Source of the DNA: Streptacidiphilus melanogenes
GTDB lineage: Bacteria; Actinomycetota; Actinomycetes; Streptomycetales; Streptomycetaceae
Direction of reading: 5' to 3'
NCBI RefSeq assembly: GCF_000787835.1
Contig: NZ_BBPP01000010.1
Span: 143,027-191,645 of the forward strand
Length of the DNA: 48,619 nt
Below, in pieces: positions 42,083 to 48,619 of this stretch (position 1 is its first letter; every line of letters starts with the position of its first letter). The notes under the pieces are model-generated. The model had not been told where the DNA came from and did no database searches. It saw only the letters and a list, made by a program, of their open reading frames with translations. The position numbers were made by a program, and so were the translations under genes.

Positions 42083-43225
42083 GTGGCCCAGCTCACCGGT
42101 GGTGATTCCTCACTGCTGCGGCGGATCAACTCCGCGGTGACCTTGCGGGCTCTTCGCGGCCAGGCCGTGCTGACGCTCACCCAGCTGGTGGGCGAGACCG
42201 GACTGTCCCGCCCGACCGTCGAGGGCGTCATCGAGGGTCTGATCGAGTCGGGCCTCGTCGCCGAGGTCGAGGCCGTCGACGAGGGCGTACGGCAACGTGG
42301 CCGCCCCGCGCGGCACTTCCGCTTCCGCGCGGAGGCGGGGCACCTGCTCGGCATCGAGATCGGCACGCACGGCGCCCGCGCCATCATCTCCGACCTGCGC
42401 GGCCGCACGCTGGGCGCGTACGGCCGCCCCATCGACGAGACCACCGAGGCCGACGAACGCCTCGCCCTGGTCCGCGCCACCGTCGCCGAACTGTTGCGCC
42501 GCGGCGGGGTCTCCCGCGAGTCCCTGTGGGCGGTCGGTGTCGGCACGCCGGGCGTCGTGGACGCGGACGGGGTGGTGCAGCTCGGCACGGCCCTGCCGGG
42601 CTGGACCGGTCTGGACCTCGCCAACCGGCTGCGCCGCTCGTTCCGCTGCCCGGTGCTGGTGGAGAACGACGCCAACCTGGCCGCGATCGGCGAGCACTGG
42701 AAGGGCGCGGCCGTCGGCATGGGCGACGTCGTCTTCGTCCTCGCCGGCCTCAGCCCCGGCGCCGGGTCCCTGATCGGCGGCCGCCTCCACCGCGGCTTCG
42801 GCGGGGCGGCGGGCGAGATCGGCAGCCTCCACCTCCTCGGCCAGGAGGACGAACCCTCCCAGCTGCTCTCCACCACGGAGAGCAAGCTCCGCGACCCCTT
42901 GGACGAGGCCGCGGTCGCCCGCGTCCTGAGCCTCGCTCAGCAGGGCGACCACGTCGCCATGGACGTCCGCGACCGTTTCGTCGCCCGCCTCGTGCGCGAC
43001 GTCGCCGCGCTGGTCCTGGCGATGGACCCCCAGATCGTCGTCATCGGCGGCTGGGCCAGCGGCCTCGACGGCGTCGTCGAGCCGCTCCGCAAGCAGCTGG
43101 GCCGGCTCTGCCTGCGCCCCCCGGAGGTCCAACTCGCCGCCCTGGGCGATGCCGCGATCGCCATCGGCGCGGTGAAGCTGGCTTTCGACCACGCGGAGAA
43201 GCAACTGTTCTCGGTCGAGCAGTAG
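42083..43225 (+). CDS. ROK-family transcriptional regulator
   Basis: This 380-aa protein has an N-terminal winged helix (LLRRINSAVTLRALRGQAVLTLTQLVGETGLSRPTVEGVIEGLIESGLV, about 10-60) followed by a sugar-kinase-like ROK domain. Its VENDANLAAIGEHW retains the kinase-type Asp. The usual zinc motif (CxCGxxGCxE) is absent; at its place is GGAAGEIGSLHLLG with no cysteine. The DxGxT phosphate loop reads EIGTHG. Sugar sensing without kinase activity is therefore likely. GTG 42083 has GGAAGGA 8 nt upstream; the longer frame to 41960 lacks one. Upstream is a GACGCTC/GAGCGTC hairpin (41990-42007). Confidence 0.88.
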   Translation: MAQLTGGDSSLLRRINSAVTLRALRGQAVLTLTQLVGETGLSRPTVEGVIEGLIESGLVAEVEAVDEGVRQRGRPARHFRFRAEAGHLLGIEIGTHGARAIISDLRGRTLGAYGRPIDETTEADERLALVRATVAELLRRGGVSRESLWAVGVGTPGVVDADGVVQLGTALPGWTGLDLANRLRRSFRCPVLVENDANLAAIGEHWKGAAVGMGDVVFVLAGLSPGAGSLIGGRLHRGFGGAAGEIGSLHLLGQEDEPSQLLSTTESKLRDPLDEAAVARVLSLAQQGDHVAMDVRDRFVARLVRDVAALVLAMDPQIVVIGGWASGLDGVVEPLRKQLGRLCLRPPEVQLAALGDAAIAIGAVKLAFDHAEKQLFSVEQ

Positions 43226-43288
43226 ACAAGCCATCAGGGGGCTTCCGACTGCCACGCGAAGCGTTCGGCGCCTGGTTATCCTTCAGCC

Positions 43289-43816
43289 GTGGAGCTCTAC
43301 TTCGATCCAGTCCCTCTGCTCGGCGATGCGCGCGGAGCGTTCATGGGGCGGTGGTCGGACCGGAAGTGGCTCAACATACCCGGGCCCTTCTACGGGGCCG
43401 AAACGGACAACTGCGGCACGGGCCGCCTCCACGCACCGGGGCTTGTGCTCTACGAGGCCGACTACTTCACCGAATACGTGTACCGGCAGCCCCGAACGGC
43501 ACAGGAGCTTCGGCAGTTGGCCGACTCAGCGGACGCCGAGGCGTTCTCCGGCTACGGCTGCGACGGCGACGCCCACTGGACGCCGGCAACGGTCCGGGCC
43601 TGGTGGCGGGATCGAGGACGGATCAGGGAGTACCTGCGGAGTCGGCGAGCCGCGTGGGAGACCGACGACGCGAAGGCGGGGCAAGGGGTGGCCGCGGCCG
43701 CCGAGGACTGCACCGCCTACCTCGACGGCGAGCTGGCCTCCCACCTCCGCGTCTATCTCTTCTGGCTCGAGGAGCGACGCTCTCCGACGGAGCTGGACCG
43801 GCTGCCGCAGCTCTGA
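43289..43816 (+). CDS. Hypothetical protein
   Basis: This 175-aa acidic, soluble protein opens MELYFDPVPLLGDARGAFMG and has the cysteine-bearing stretches AETDNCGTGRL and GYGCDGD near residues 40 and 88. Aromatic and charged residues are frequent and there is no membrane segment. I recognise similar Streptomyces hypotheticals but no named domain. GTG 43289 lies 6 nt after TATCCT (43277-43282), which supports the start and a leaderless mRNA. It follows the ROK gene by 63 bp, and its own promoter implies separate expression. Confidence 0.75.
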   Translation: MELYFDPVPLLGDARGAFMGRWSDRKWLNIPGPFYGAETDNCGTGRLHAPGLVLYEADYFTEYVYRQPRTAQELRQLADSADAEAFSGYGCDGDAHWTPATVRAWWRDRGRIREYLRSRRAAWETDDAKAGQGVAAAAEDCTAYLDGELASHLRVYLFWLEERRSPTELDRLPQL

Positions 43817-43869
43817 CGCCCGAGGCCACCCGTCGGCCGCCCGTCGCAGAGCCGCGGAAGCGGGCGTCG

Positions 43870-44598
43870 TCAGGACGCCGCGCGGACCTCGACTCCCGCG
43901 TCGCCGAAGGTGAGCTTGCAGGTGTCTGCGCGGTAGGTGGAGATGGCGACGGCGAGGGTCTTGCCGGCGTCGCCGGCGTAGCGGGTGGTGAGGACGAGGA
44001 CGGGGATGCCCGGGGGGCGCTCCAGGAGGCGGGCCTGCTCCTCCTCGGCGACGCCGAGTTCGACCGCGCGGGACTCGCCCTCGATCGGGAGGGCCTGGAA
44101 CTGCTTCAGTACCGCCCGTGCCCGGCTGGACTCCGCGAGGAAGCCGGGGACGTGCGGCATGACGGCGGCGGGGACGAAGAGGGTCTCGGTGCCCACGGCC
44201 TGACCGGCCATCATCCGGACCCGGCGGACGGTGTGCACCTCGGCCGGCTCGTCGCCCGTGATCCCGAGGGCCGCGGCGACCGCCGCGGGCGCGGCGCCGA
44301 TGCCGCAGTCGACGATGCGCCAGGTGTCGCGGCTGGACGCCTCGGCGACGGGGATGCCCATGCGGGGCGCGGCGATCAGGGTGCCGATGCCGCGACGGCG
44401 GACCAGGCGGCCCTCGAGTTCGAGCTGGTCCAGGGCCTGGCGCAGGGTCGCCCTGGCGACCCCGAAGCGGGCCGCGAGGTCGCGCTCGTTGGGGAGCACC
44501 TCGCCGGTGTGGAACTCCTCGTCGATGGTTCGGACCAGAACCGTGCGCAGCTGCCAGTACTTCGGTTCCGGTACCGCCGCGGTCGCTGTGGTCCCCAC
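43870..44598 (-). CDS. GntR/HutC-family regulator with UTRA domain
   Basis: In this 242-aa protein, the N-terminal winged helix (YWQLRTVLVRTIDEEFHTGEVLPNERDLAARFGVARATLRQALDQLELEGRLVRRRGIGTLIA, about 14-76) is joined to a UTRA effector domain ending VLVLTTRYAGDAGKTLAVAISTYRAD. This is the DasR/NagR/HutC arrangement, in which a sugar phosphate or similar ligand releases DNA. GTG 44598 follows GGAGG. A TTAAAG-N7-CTTTAA palindrome lies in its upstream AT-rich promoter region and is a likely self-operator. Confidence 0.9.
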   Translation of the reverse strand: MGTTATAAVPEPKYWQLRTVLVRTIDEEFHTGEVLPNERDLAARFGVARATLRQALDQLELEGRLVRRRGIGTLIAAPRMGIPVAEASSRDTWRIVDCGIGAAPAAVAAALGITGDEPAEVHTVRRVRMMAGQAVGTETLFVPAAVMPHVPGFLAESSRARAVLKQFQALPIEGESRAVELGVAEEEQARLLERPPGIPVLVLTTRYAGDAGKTLAVAISTYRADTCKLTFGDAGVEVRAAS

Positions 44599-44656
44599 CC
44601 TGGCCTCCGGCTGTGTGCGCCCTGCTGACAGGGGCGTGATTACGATCCCTTATTTA

Positions 44657-44675
44657 TTAAAGGACGTTGCTTTAA
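44657..44675. promoter_or_regulatory. AT-rich palindrome upstream of the GntR gene
   Basis: TTAAAG and CTTTAA are separated by 7 nt in a 30-bp AT-rich patch (44645-44675) of otherwise very GC-rich DNA, 59 nt before the regulator GTG. It probably combines the promoter and operator for this gene. Confidence 0.55.
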
Positions 44676-44704
44676 GGCGACCATAGGGGCAGCCGGGGCA
44701 TTGG

Positions 44705-45187
44705 TCAAGACCAATGACAGACGCCCAGGTGGCGGGCCAGTCCGAGGCGTCCGCAGCGCATCATCCAGGCGTGGTTCGCCCGAAATGCCGGTCTTCCGGG
44801 CAGGGCCAGCAGCCGCATCAGCGGCTTGCGCACCTCGACGTCCTCGTCGAAGACCGCGACCGTCCGCCCGGCCTCCGGGCCGCGGCTCACCGTCCAGCGG
44901 GTGAGGCCGTCGAGATCGCCGGTGAGGCGGGCCACCAGGACGCCGGCGTCCTGGTCGTGGCGCACGGCGAAGGCCGTGACGTGGAGTTCGTAGGGGAGCA
45001 GCGAGCGGAAGCGCATCCGCCCGCTGTCCTCCGTCAGTTGTCGCACCTCGGTGATCTGCGGCCACCACAACGGGTAGTCGATCGGAGCGGCCAGCGCCGC
45101 GAAGACGCGCTCGTACGCGGCCTGCAACTGCCAGCGGGAGCTGAAGCGGTAGCGGTGGAGTTCGGCCTGGCGGGAGGAGAGGGCCAT
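44705..45187 (-). CDS. SRPBCC / polyketide-cyclase-like protein
   Basis: This is a 160-aa START-like protein. HRYRFSSRWQLQAAYERVFAALAAPIDYPLWWPQITEVRQ is the typical opening strand-helix-helix of SRPBCC proteins. VARLTGDLDGLTRWTVS and VFDEDVEVRKPLMRLLA are inner strands and part of the long C-terminal helix. Such proteins bind hydrophobic ligands; no catalytic residue is evident. It ends 107 bp upstream of the GntR start on the same strand and is preceded by the VOC gene across a 20-bp gap, so the two may share transcripts. Confidence 0.82.
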   Translation of the reverse strand: MALSSRQAELHRYRFSSRWQLQAAYERVFAALAAPIDYPLWWPQITEVRQLTEDSGRMRFRSLLPYELHVTAFAVRHDQDAGVLVARLTGDLDGLTRWTVSRGPEAGRTVAVFDEDVEVRKPLMRLLALPGRPAFRANHAWMMRCGRLGLARHLGVCHWS

Positions 45188-45206
45188 GCCGCCAGTCTCG
45201 GCCGGT

Positions 45207-45644
45207 TCAGGCCGGCATGTCGACGCGCCCGTCGCCCGTGAGCGCGAAGCCCGGTGCGTGCACGAGCTCCCACAGGTGGCCGTCGGGGTCGGCGAAGTAG
45301 CCGCTGTAGCCGCCCCACTCGGTCGGCACGGGGGCCTTCACCAGATCCGCGCCCGCGCCGAGTGCGACGGCCATGGCCGCGTCGACCTCCTCGCGGCTGC
45401 CCAGGTTGACGGCCAGGGTGACCTCGCGGAAGACCGGCTCGCCGCCCTCGGGGACGCCCGCGTCCGCGGCGAGGTCCTGCGTCGGGAAAAGGCCGAGGGT
45501 GGCGCCCGCCGTGCGGAACCAGGCGATCGTGCCCGGCTGCGAGACGGAGGAGAGCGGCCAGCCGAGTGCCTGGTAGAAGGCGACGCTCCGGTCGAGGTCG
45601 GTGACGCCGAGCGTGATGACGCTGATCGCCGCGGGAAGAGTCAT
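45207..45644 (-). CDS. VOC (glyoxalase/bleomycin-resistance) family protein
   Basis: This 145-aa protein has two beta-alpha-beta-beta-beta units: ISVITLGVTDLDRSVAFYQALGW and FREVTLAVNLGSREEVDAAM, ending in GYFADPDGHLWELVHAPGF, the standard C-terminal VOC motif with a metal-ligand Glu. The N-terminal His/Gln metal position is not clearly present. Substrate is unknown. ATG 45644 lies 6 nt after TAGCCT on the minus strand (45651-45656), so the mRNA is probably leaderless. Confidence 0.88.
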   Translation of the reverse strand: MTLPAAISVITLGVTDLDRSVAFYQALGWPLSSVSQPGTIAWFRTAGATLGLFPTQDLAADAGVPEGGEPVFREVTLAVNLGSREEVDAAMAVALGAGADLVKAPVPTEWGGYSGYFADPDGHLWELVHAPGFALTGDGRVDMPA

Positions 45645-45747
45645 ACCGACAGGCTAGACAGGGCCCGGGCGAGAACCGCCGCACGACATCCGGCAGGATC
45701 GGGGGCCGGCACGACCGCGCGCAACGACCCTCCGCAAGGGAGCCCCC

Positions 45748-46344
45748 ATGGCCCAGCCGCTCGACCCGCAGTCCCCCGCCGTCCACTCCCCCGTCCCCGG
45801 CCCCGCCCCGCTGGTGGCCTCCGTCGCCGGGCGCACGCCCGAGATCAGCGACACGGCCTTCGTCGCGGTCAACGCCACCGTGCTGGGGGACGTGAGGCTC
45901 GCCCCGGGAGCGAGCGTCTGGTACGGCGCGGTGCTGCGCGGCGACTGCGAGACGATCAGCATCGGTCCCGACAGCAACGTGCAGGACAACTGCTCCGCGC
46001 ATGCGGACTTCGGCTTCCCGGTGCAGGTCGGGGCGCGCGTGTCCGTCGGGCACAACGCGGTGCTGCACGGCTGCACCGTCGGGGACGACTGCCTGATCGG
46101 CATGGGCGCCACGGTGCTGAACGGCGCGACGATCGGGGCCGGCTCGCTGGTCGCGGCGAACGCGCTGGTGCCGCAGGGCATGCAGGTGCCGCCGGGTTCG
46201 CTCGTCGCGGGAGTCCCGGCGAAGGTCCGGCGCGAGCTGACGGACGAGGAGCGGGCGAACCTCAGGCTCAACTCCGAGTGGTACGTCGCCCTCGCGGCCC
46301 AGCACCGGGACATCCGCCCGGTCGAAGGCCCCGCCGCGCCGTGA
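45748..46344 (+). CDS. Gamma-class carbonic anhydrase-like hexapeptide-repeat protein
   Basis: This 198-aa left-handed beta-helix protein has hexapeptide repeats running from VTVLGDVRL-like segments to about residue 160. The metal ligands of gamma carbonic anhydrases are at His85 (SAHADF), His102 (VGHNAVL) and His107 (LHGCTV). AAVWYGAVLRGDC is represented by GASVWYGAVLRGDCE. The length and motifs fit the YrdA/CaiE/gamma-CA group; activity in this subgroup is often undetected without partners. AAGGGAG is the ribosome site. It lies 19 bp from osmC, but each probably has its own promoter. Confidence 0.92.
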   Translation: MAQPLDPQSPAVHSPVPGPAPLVASVAGRTPEISDTAFVAVNATVLGDVRLAPGASVWYGAVLRGDCETISIGPDSNVQDNCSAHADFGFPVQVGARVSVGHNAVLHGCTVGDDCLIGMGATVLNGATIGAGSLVAANALVPQGMQVPPGSLVAGVPAKVRRELTDEERANLRLNSEWYVALAAQHRDIRPVEGPAAP

Positions 46345-46362
46345 TCGCATAGTGTCGTCCGC

Positions 46363-46791
46363 ATGAGCGACGACACCCTGCGTTCCGTCCGGATCGAGCG
46401 CACCAGCGCGGGCCGGTACACGGCGACCAACGTCCGCGGCGGCAGCATCACCTTCGGTTCCACCGGCGACGCCGACTTCACCCCGGTCGAGCTGCTGCTC
46501 GCGGCGATCGGGGGCTGCACGGCGGTCGACGCCGACATCGCGACCAGCCGCCACGCGGAGCCGGTGGAGTTCACCGTCTCCGTGCAGGGCGACAAGGTCA
46601 GCGACGAGGACGGTCAGCACATGACGAACCTGGCCGTCTCCTTCCGCGTCAGCTTCCCGGAGGGAGAGGGCGGGGACCGCGCCCGCGCGATCCTGCCCCG
46701 CGCGGTGAAGACCTCCCACGACCGCCTGTGCACCGTCAGTCGGACGGTCGAGCTGGGCACGCCGGTCACCTCCGTCATCGAGGACGTCTGA
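46363..46791 (+). CDS. OsmC-family protein
   Basis: This 142-aa protein has the two redox cysteines of the OsmC/Ohr fold: Cys52 in IGGCTAVDAD and Cys123 in DRLCTVSRTV. Family members reduce organic hydroperoxides or are related proteins of unclear role. The GDADFTPVELLLAAIGG helix is typical. TAGTGT lies 7 nt before the ATG, suggesting a leaderless or near-leaderless mRNA. A perfect inverted repeat follows 12 nt after the stop. Confidence 0.9.
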   Translation: MSDDTLRSVRIERTSAGRYTATNVRGGSITFGSTGDADFTPVELLLAAIGGCTAVDADIATSRHAEPVEFTVSVQGDKVSDEDGQHMTNLAVSFRVSFPEGEGGDRARAILPRAVKTSHDRLCTVSRTVELGTPVTSVIEDV

Positions 46792-46803
46792 CCGGCTGAG
46801 GAA

Positions 46804-46844
46804 CCCCGTTGACCGGCCGCTATGCTGACCGGCGGTCAACGGGG
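46804..46844. promoter_or_regulatory. 12-bp perfect inverted repeat spanning promoter and ribosome site
   Basis: CCCCGTTGACCG (46804-46815) and CGGTCAACGGGG (46833-46844) flank a loop that contains TATGCT, a good -10 (46821-46826). The right arm runs into the GGGGAGG ribosome site (46841-46847) of the next gene. In DNA it would be an operator around the promoter. In read-through RNA from osmC it would hide the ribosome site or act as a terminator. Confidence 0.65.
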
Positions 46845-46854
46845 AGGTAGGTCC

Positions 46855-47400
46855 ATGGGAGAGTTCGAAGCACCGCCCACCTTGCAGGAGCTGATGCCGC
46901 TGCCGCGGCGGTCGCGGTTCGGAGTGTGGTGCCAGTTCCTGGCGCAGTGGGTCCTGCTGCCCGTGGGCGCCGTGTTCGCACTGGCCGTCGCCCTGCTGCT
47001 GATCCTCTCGGACGGGGCGGCCGACATCCCTGCCGGCGAGGACAAGATCAAGCTCGTGGTGTACGCGCGGGCGCGCCGTGGGTTCCTGCTCCCGTGGAGC
47101 CGCTGCCGCCTGGAGCGGGTCGGCACGCCTGCGGAGTGGGCCGCCCACGTGGAACGGACGCTCCGCGACACGATCGCCAAGGTCGAGAAGCTCGACGCGA
47201 AGTACAACAAGCCCCGGCCCGGCGAGCCGTTCTTCCAGCGGCCCGGGCGCACCATCGCCGTGGCCGCGGCGCACTACCGGGGTGCCGGGATCGGCGTGCT
47301 GGCCGATTCGGCCGGCCCGCTCGGCTGGTACGTCAACTGGCCCGCCACCCGCCAGGCGAAGCTGCGCACCGTGTACCTCAGCCGCCCGGCCGGCAACTGA
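46855..47400 (+). CDS. Membrane protein of unknown function
   Basis: This is a 181-aa protein. The short cytoplasmic N-terminus (MGEFEAPPTLQELMPLPRRS) precedes one long hydrophobic segment (WCQFLAQWVLLPVGAVFALAVALLLIL, about 25-52). A soluble domain of about 125 residues with basic and aromatic residues (YARARRGFLLPWSRCRLERVG, YNKPRPGEPFFQRPG) follows. No known motif is apparent. ATG 46855 is favoured over an upstream in-frame start because of GGGGAGG 8 nt before it. The upstream inverted repeat suggests regulated expression. Confidence 0.78.
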   Translation: MGEFEAPPTLQELMPLPRRSRFGVWCQFLAQWVLLPVGAVFALAVALLLILSDGAADIPAGEDKIKLVVYARARRGFLLPWSRCRLERVGTPAEWAAHVERTLRDTIAKVEKLDAKYNKPRPGEPFFQRPGRTIAVAAAHYRGAGIGVLADSAGPLGWYVNWPATRQAKLRTVYLSRPAGN

Positions 47401-47431
47401 ACCCCGCTCCGCCCGCCCACCGGCGGGACGT

Positions 47432-47551
47432 TCAGCCGTCGAGGTAGGCCAGCACCGCCGGCACGCGGCGGTTGTCGTCGTCGGAGGGCTGCAGGTCGAG
47501 CCGGACGAAACCCGAGGCGGTGTGCCTGGCCACCGCCACGGCGCCGCGCAC
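47432..47551 (-). pseudogene. Remnant of a LuxR-type response-regulator C-terminus
   Basis: The minus strand reads RGAVAVARHTASGFVRLDL, then QPSDDDNRRVPAVLAYLDG and a stop. This resembles the last helix and tail of LuxR/NarL-type response regulators of Streptomyces. The similarity ends abruptly at about 47551, where the frame continues into a Pro/Ser-rich sequence without the HTH or receiver domain. It is most simply the 3' end of a gene lost by deletion. A short functional ORF starting at GTG 47551 cannot be ruled out. Confidence 0.5.
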
Positions 47552-47667
47552 GGAGTGAGGCGCCGGACATGAGGGGCTGGGGGGCGTGAGTGGCGCCGGG
47601 GGTGCGGGGTACCCCTCCCGCCCCCGGCGTGTCCGGTGGCGACACGCGCCCCTAGAATCGTTGCACT

Positions 47668-48465
47668 ATGAATCAACCGCCCCGCTTCCGCAGCATGGTC
47701 GCCCTCGGCGACTCCTTCACCGAGGGCATGTGCGACGACCTCCTCCCGGACGGCCACTACCGGGGCTGGGCCGACCGTGTCGCCGAGCGTCTCGCGGCCG
47801 ACGCGGAGGACGGGTTCCGGTACGCCAACCTGGCGGTGCGGGGCAAGCTCATCGGTCAGATCGCGGACGAGCAGGGCGACGCCGCGGTCGCGCTCGGCGG
47901 GGAGCTGGTGACCCTCGCGGGCGGGCTCAACGACGTGATGCGGCCCGGCTGCGACATCGACCACGTGGAACGCACCCTCGCCGCGCTCGCGCAGCGCGTC
48001 GCCGCGCAGGCGCGGCAGGTCGTGATGTTCCACAGCGTCGACCCGAGCCGCCGGATGCGCGGCAGCGCGCGGCTGATGCCGCAGATCCTGCGGTTGCAGG
48101 GCTTCGTCCGCGACTTCGCGGCCAAGCACGACAACGTCGTGGTGGTGGACCTGTTCCATGTGCCGGCCTTCGACGACGCGCGGATGTGGGCCGAGGATCG
48201 GCTCCACTTCTCCGCCGAGGGCCACCGACGGGTCGCCGAGGGCGTCCTGCAGGCGCTCGGCTACCCGGCCGCGTTCGACTGGCGCGAGCCCCTCCCGGCA
48301 GCCGCGCCGATCCCCCGCCTCACCAAGCTGAGCGCGGACCTGCGCTGGATCCGCGTCCACGTGCTGCCGTGGATCGGCCGCCGCCTCACCGGCCGCTCCA
48401 GCGGCGACAACCGCCCGGCGAAGCGCCCCACCCTCGACGCCTACCCGGGCGAGGCCCAGGCCTGA
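47668..48465 (+). CDS. SGNH/GDSL-family esterase or lipase
   Basis: This 265-aa hydrolase has block I FRSMVALGDSFTEGM with nucleophile Ser16 and block III LAGGLNDVM (GxND-type). The catalytic pair is Asp177 and His180 in AEDRLHFSAEGH. There is no signal peptide, so it is probably cytoplasmic. Similar Streptomyces proteins are annotated as SGNH/GDSL hydrolases without a defined substrate. The C-terminal 55 residues (after about 210) are basic and possibly membrane-associating. TAGAAT lies 9 nt before the ATG. The 154 bp after it hold only a GGCCGGGCCCGGCC palindrome (48507-48520) and no complete gene. Confidence 0.92.
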   Translation: MNQPPRFRSMVALGDSFTEGMCDDLLPDGHYRGWADRVAERLAADAEDGFRYANLAVRGKLIGQIADEQGDAAVALGGELVTLAGGLNDVMRPGCDIDHVERTLAALAQRVAAQARQVVMFHSVDPSRRMRGSARLMPQILRLQGFVRDFAAKHDNVVVVDLFHVPAFDDARMWAEDRLHFSAEGHRRVAEGVLQALGYPAAFDWREPLPAAAPIPRLTKLSADLRWIRVHVLPWIGRRLTGRSSGDNRPAKRPTLDAYPGEAQA

Positions 48466-48619
48466 TCCGCGGGCCTGATCCGCAGGACATGATCGGCACG
48501 AGCTGAGGCCGGGCCCGGCCCGGAGGCCCGTACCGCCCGGCGCCGCTCCACCGCGTGTGACGGCCAAGGCCCGGGCGTGGCCCCGAGACGCAGCCGCTGA
48601 TCGCGGCGGGGCGCCCCCC

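Noticed and set aside
45034-48567. A 1177-codon minus-strand open frame
   Set aside because: It runs across several well-supported plus- and minus-strand genes, has no recognisable domain, and reads as the usual high-GC shadow.

Overview
The window is very GC-rich, uses GTG starts freely and shows typical actinomycete gene families. Together with SD-plus-leaderless gene starts, a c-di-AMP riboswitch in front of an NlpC/P60 cell-wall hydrolase, MurT/GatD, and bio and pca/pob gene types, it points to a chromosomal segment of Streptomyces or a close relative (Streptomycetaceae). The genus cannot be fixed from the sequence alone. I see no tRNA, rRNA, transposase, integrase or CRISPR array. This looks like ordinary chromosome with short repeats confined to intergenic gaps.

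Layout. 1-2.9 kb: the end of a protocatechuate branch (PcaD-PcaC fusion, cut by the window edge) coupled to 4-hydroxybenzoate hydroxylase PobA, then a PhzF-like protein. 3-8.1 kb: a PARG-type macrodomain protein, a histidine phosphatase, a GH3-like lipoprotein and a FUSC membrane protein. 8.5-12.3 kb (minus strand): a methionyl-tRNA synthetase with a leader peptide and attenuator-like RNA, a small protein and a multicopper oxidase. 12.5-16.4 kb: an MFS exporter with an ArsR regulator, and an acyl-CoA dehydrogenase divergent from a TetR regulator, each pair with a clear palindromic operator. 16.6-23.7 kb: GNAT and peptide deformylase (coupled), MurT-GatD (lipid II amidation), PfkA, a D-2-hydroxyacid dehydrogenase and a CtaG-like protein. 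24-27.8 kb: a TetR regulator divergent from a DHA2 exporter with three operator copies, then a methyltransferase-Nudix fusion. 28.1-36.1 kb: c-di-AMP riboswitch and NlpC/P60 enzyme, then biotin synthesis (bioF inverted and set apart; bioB-bioA overlapping; bioD after a strong hairpin), with an SDR enzyme and two small or secreted proteins in between. 36.4-39.8 kb: MacB-like ABC ATPase and FtsX-type permease. 39.8-48.5 kb: two small minus-strand genes, an orphan type ISP C-terminal domain protein, a ROK regulator, a GntR regulator, SRPBCC and VOC proteins, a gamma-class carbonic anhydrase, OsmC, a membrane protein, a regulator remnant and an SGNH esterase.

The most interesting signal is the minus-strand leader of the methionyl-tRNA synthetase (about 9999-10166). 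A 16-codon ORF with a tandem Met-Met pair is followed by alternating C-rich and G-rich segments. These can form either a protector/terminator set or an antiterminator. The ribosome position that exposes the antiterminator segment is exactly a stall at the Met-Met codons. This fits methionine-sensing attenuation of a MetRS gene. I do not recall such a case being described in actinobacteria; that is inference and has not been checked against databases.

A second window-scale feature is a set of start codons placed exactly 6 nt after a TANNNT -10 box, the mark of leaderless transcripts. It occurs at nine starts, including the MetRS leader peptide itself.
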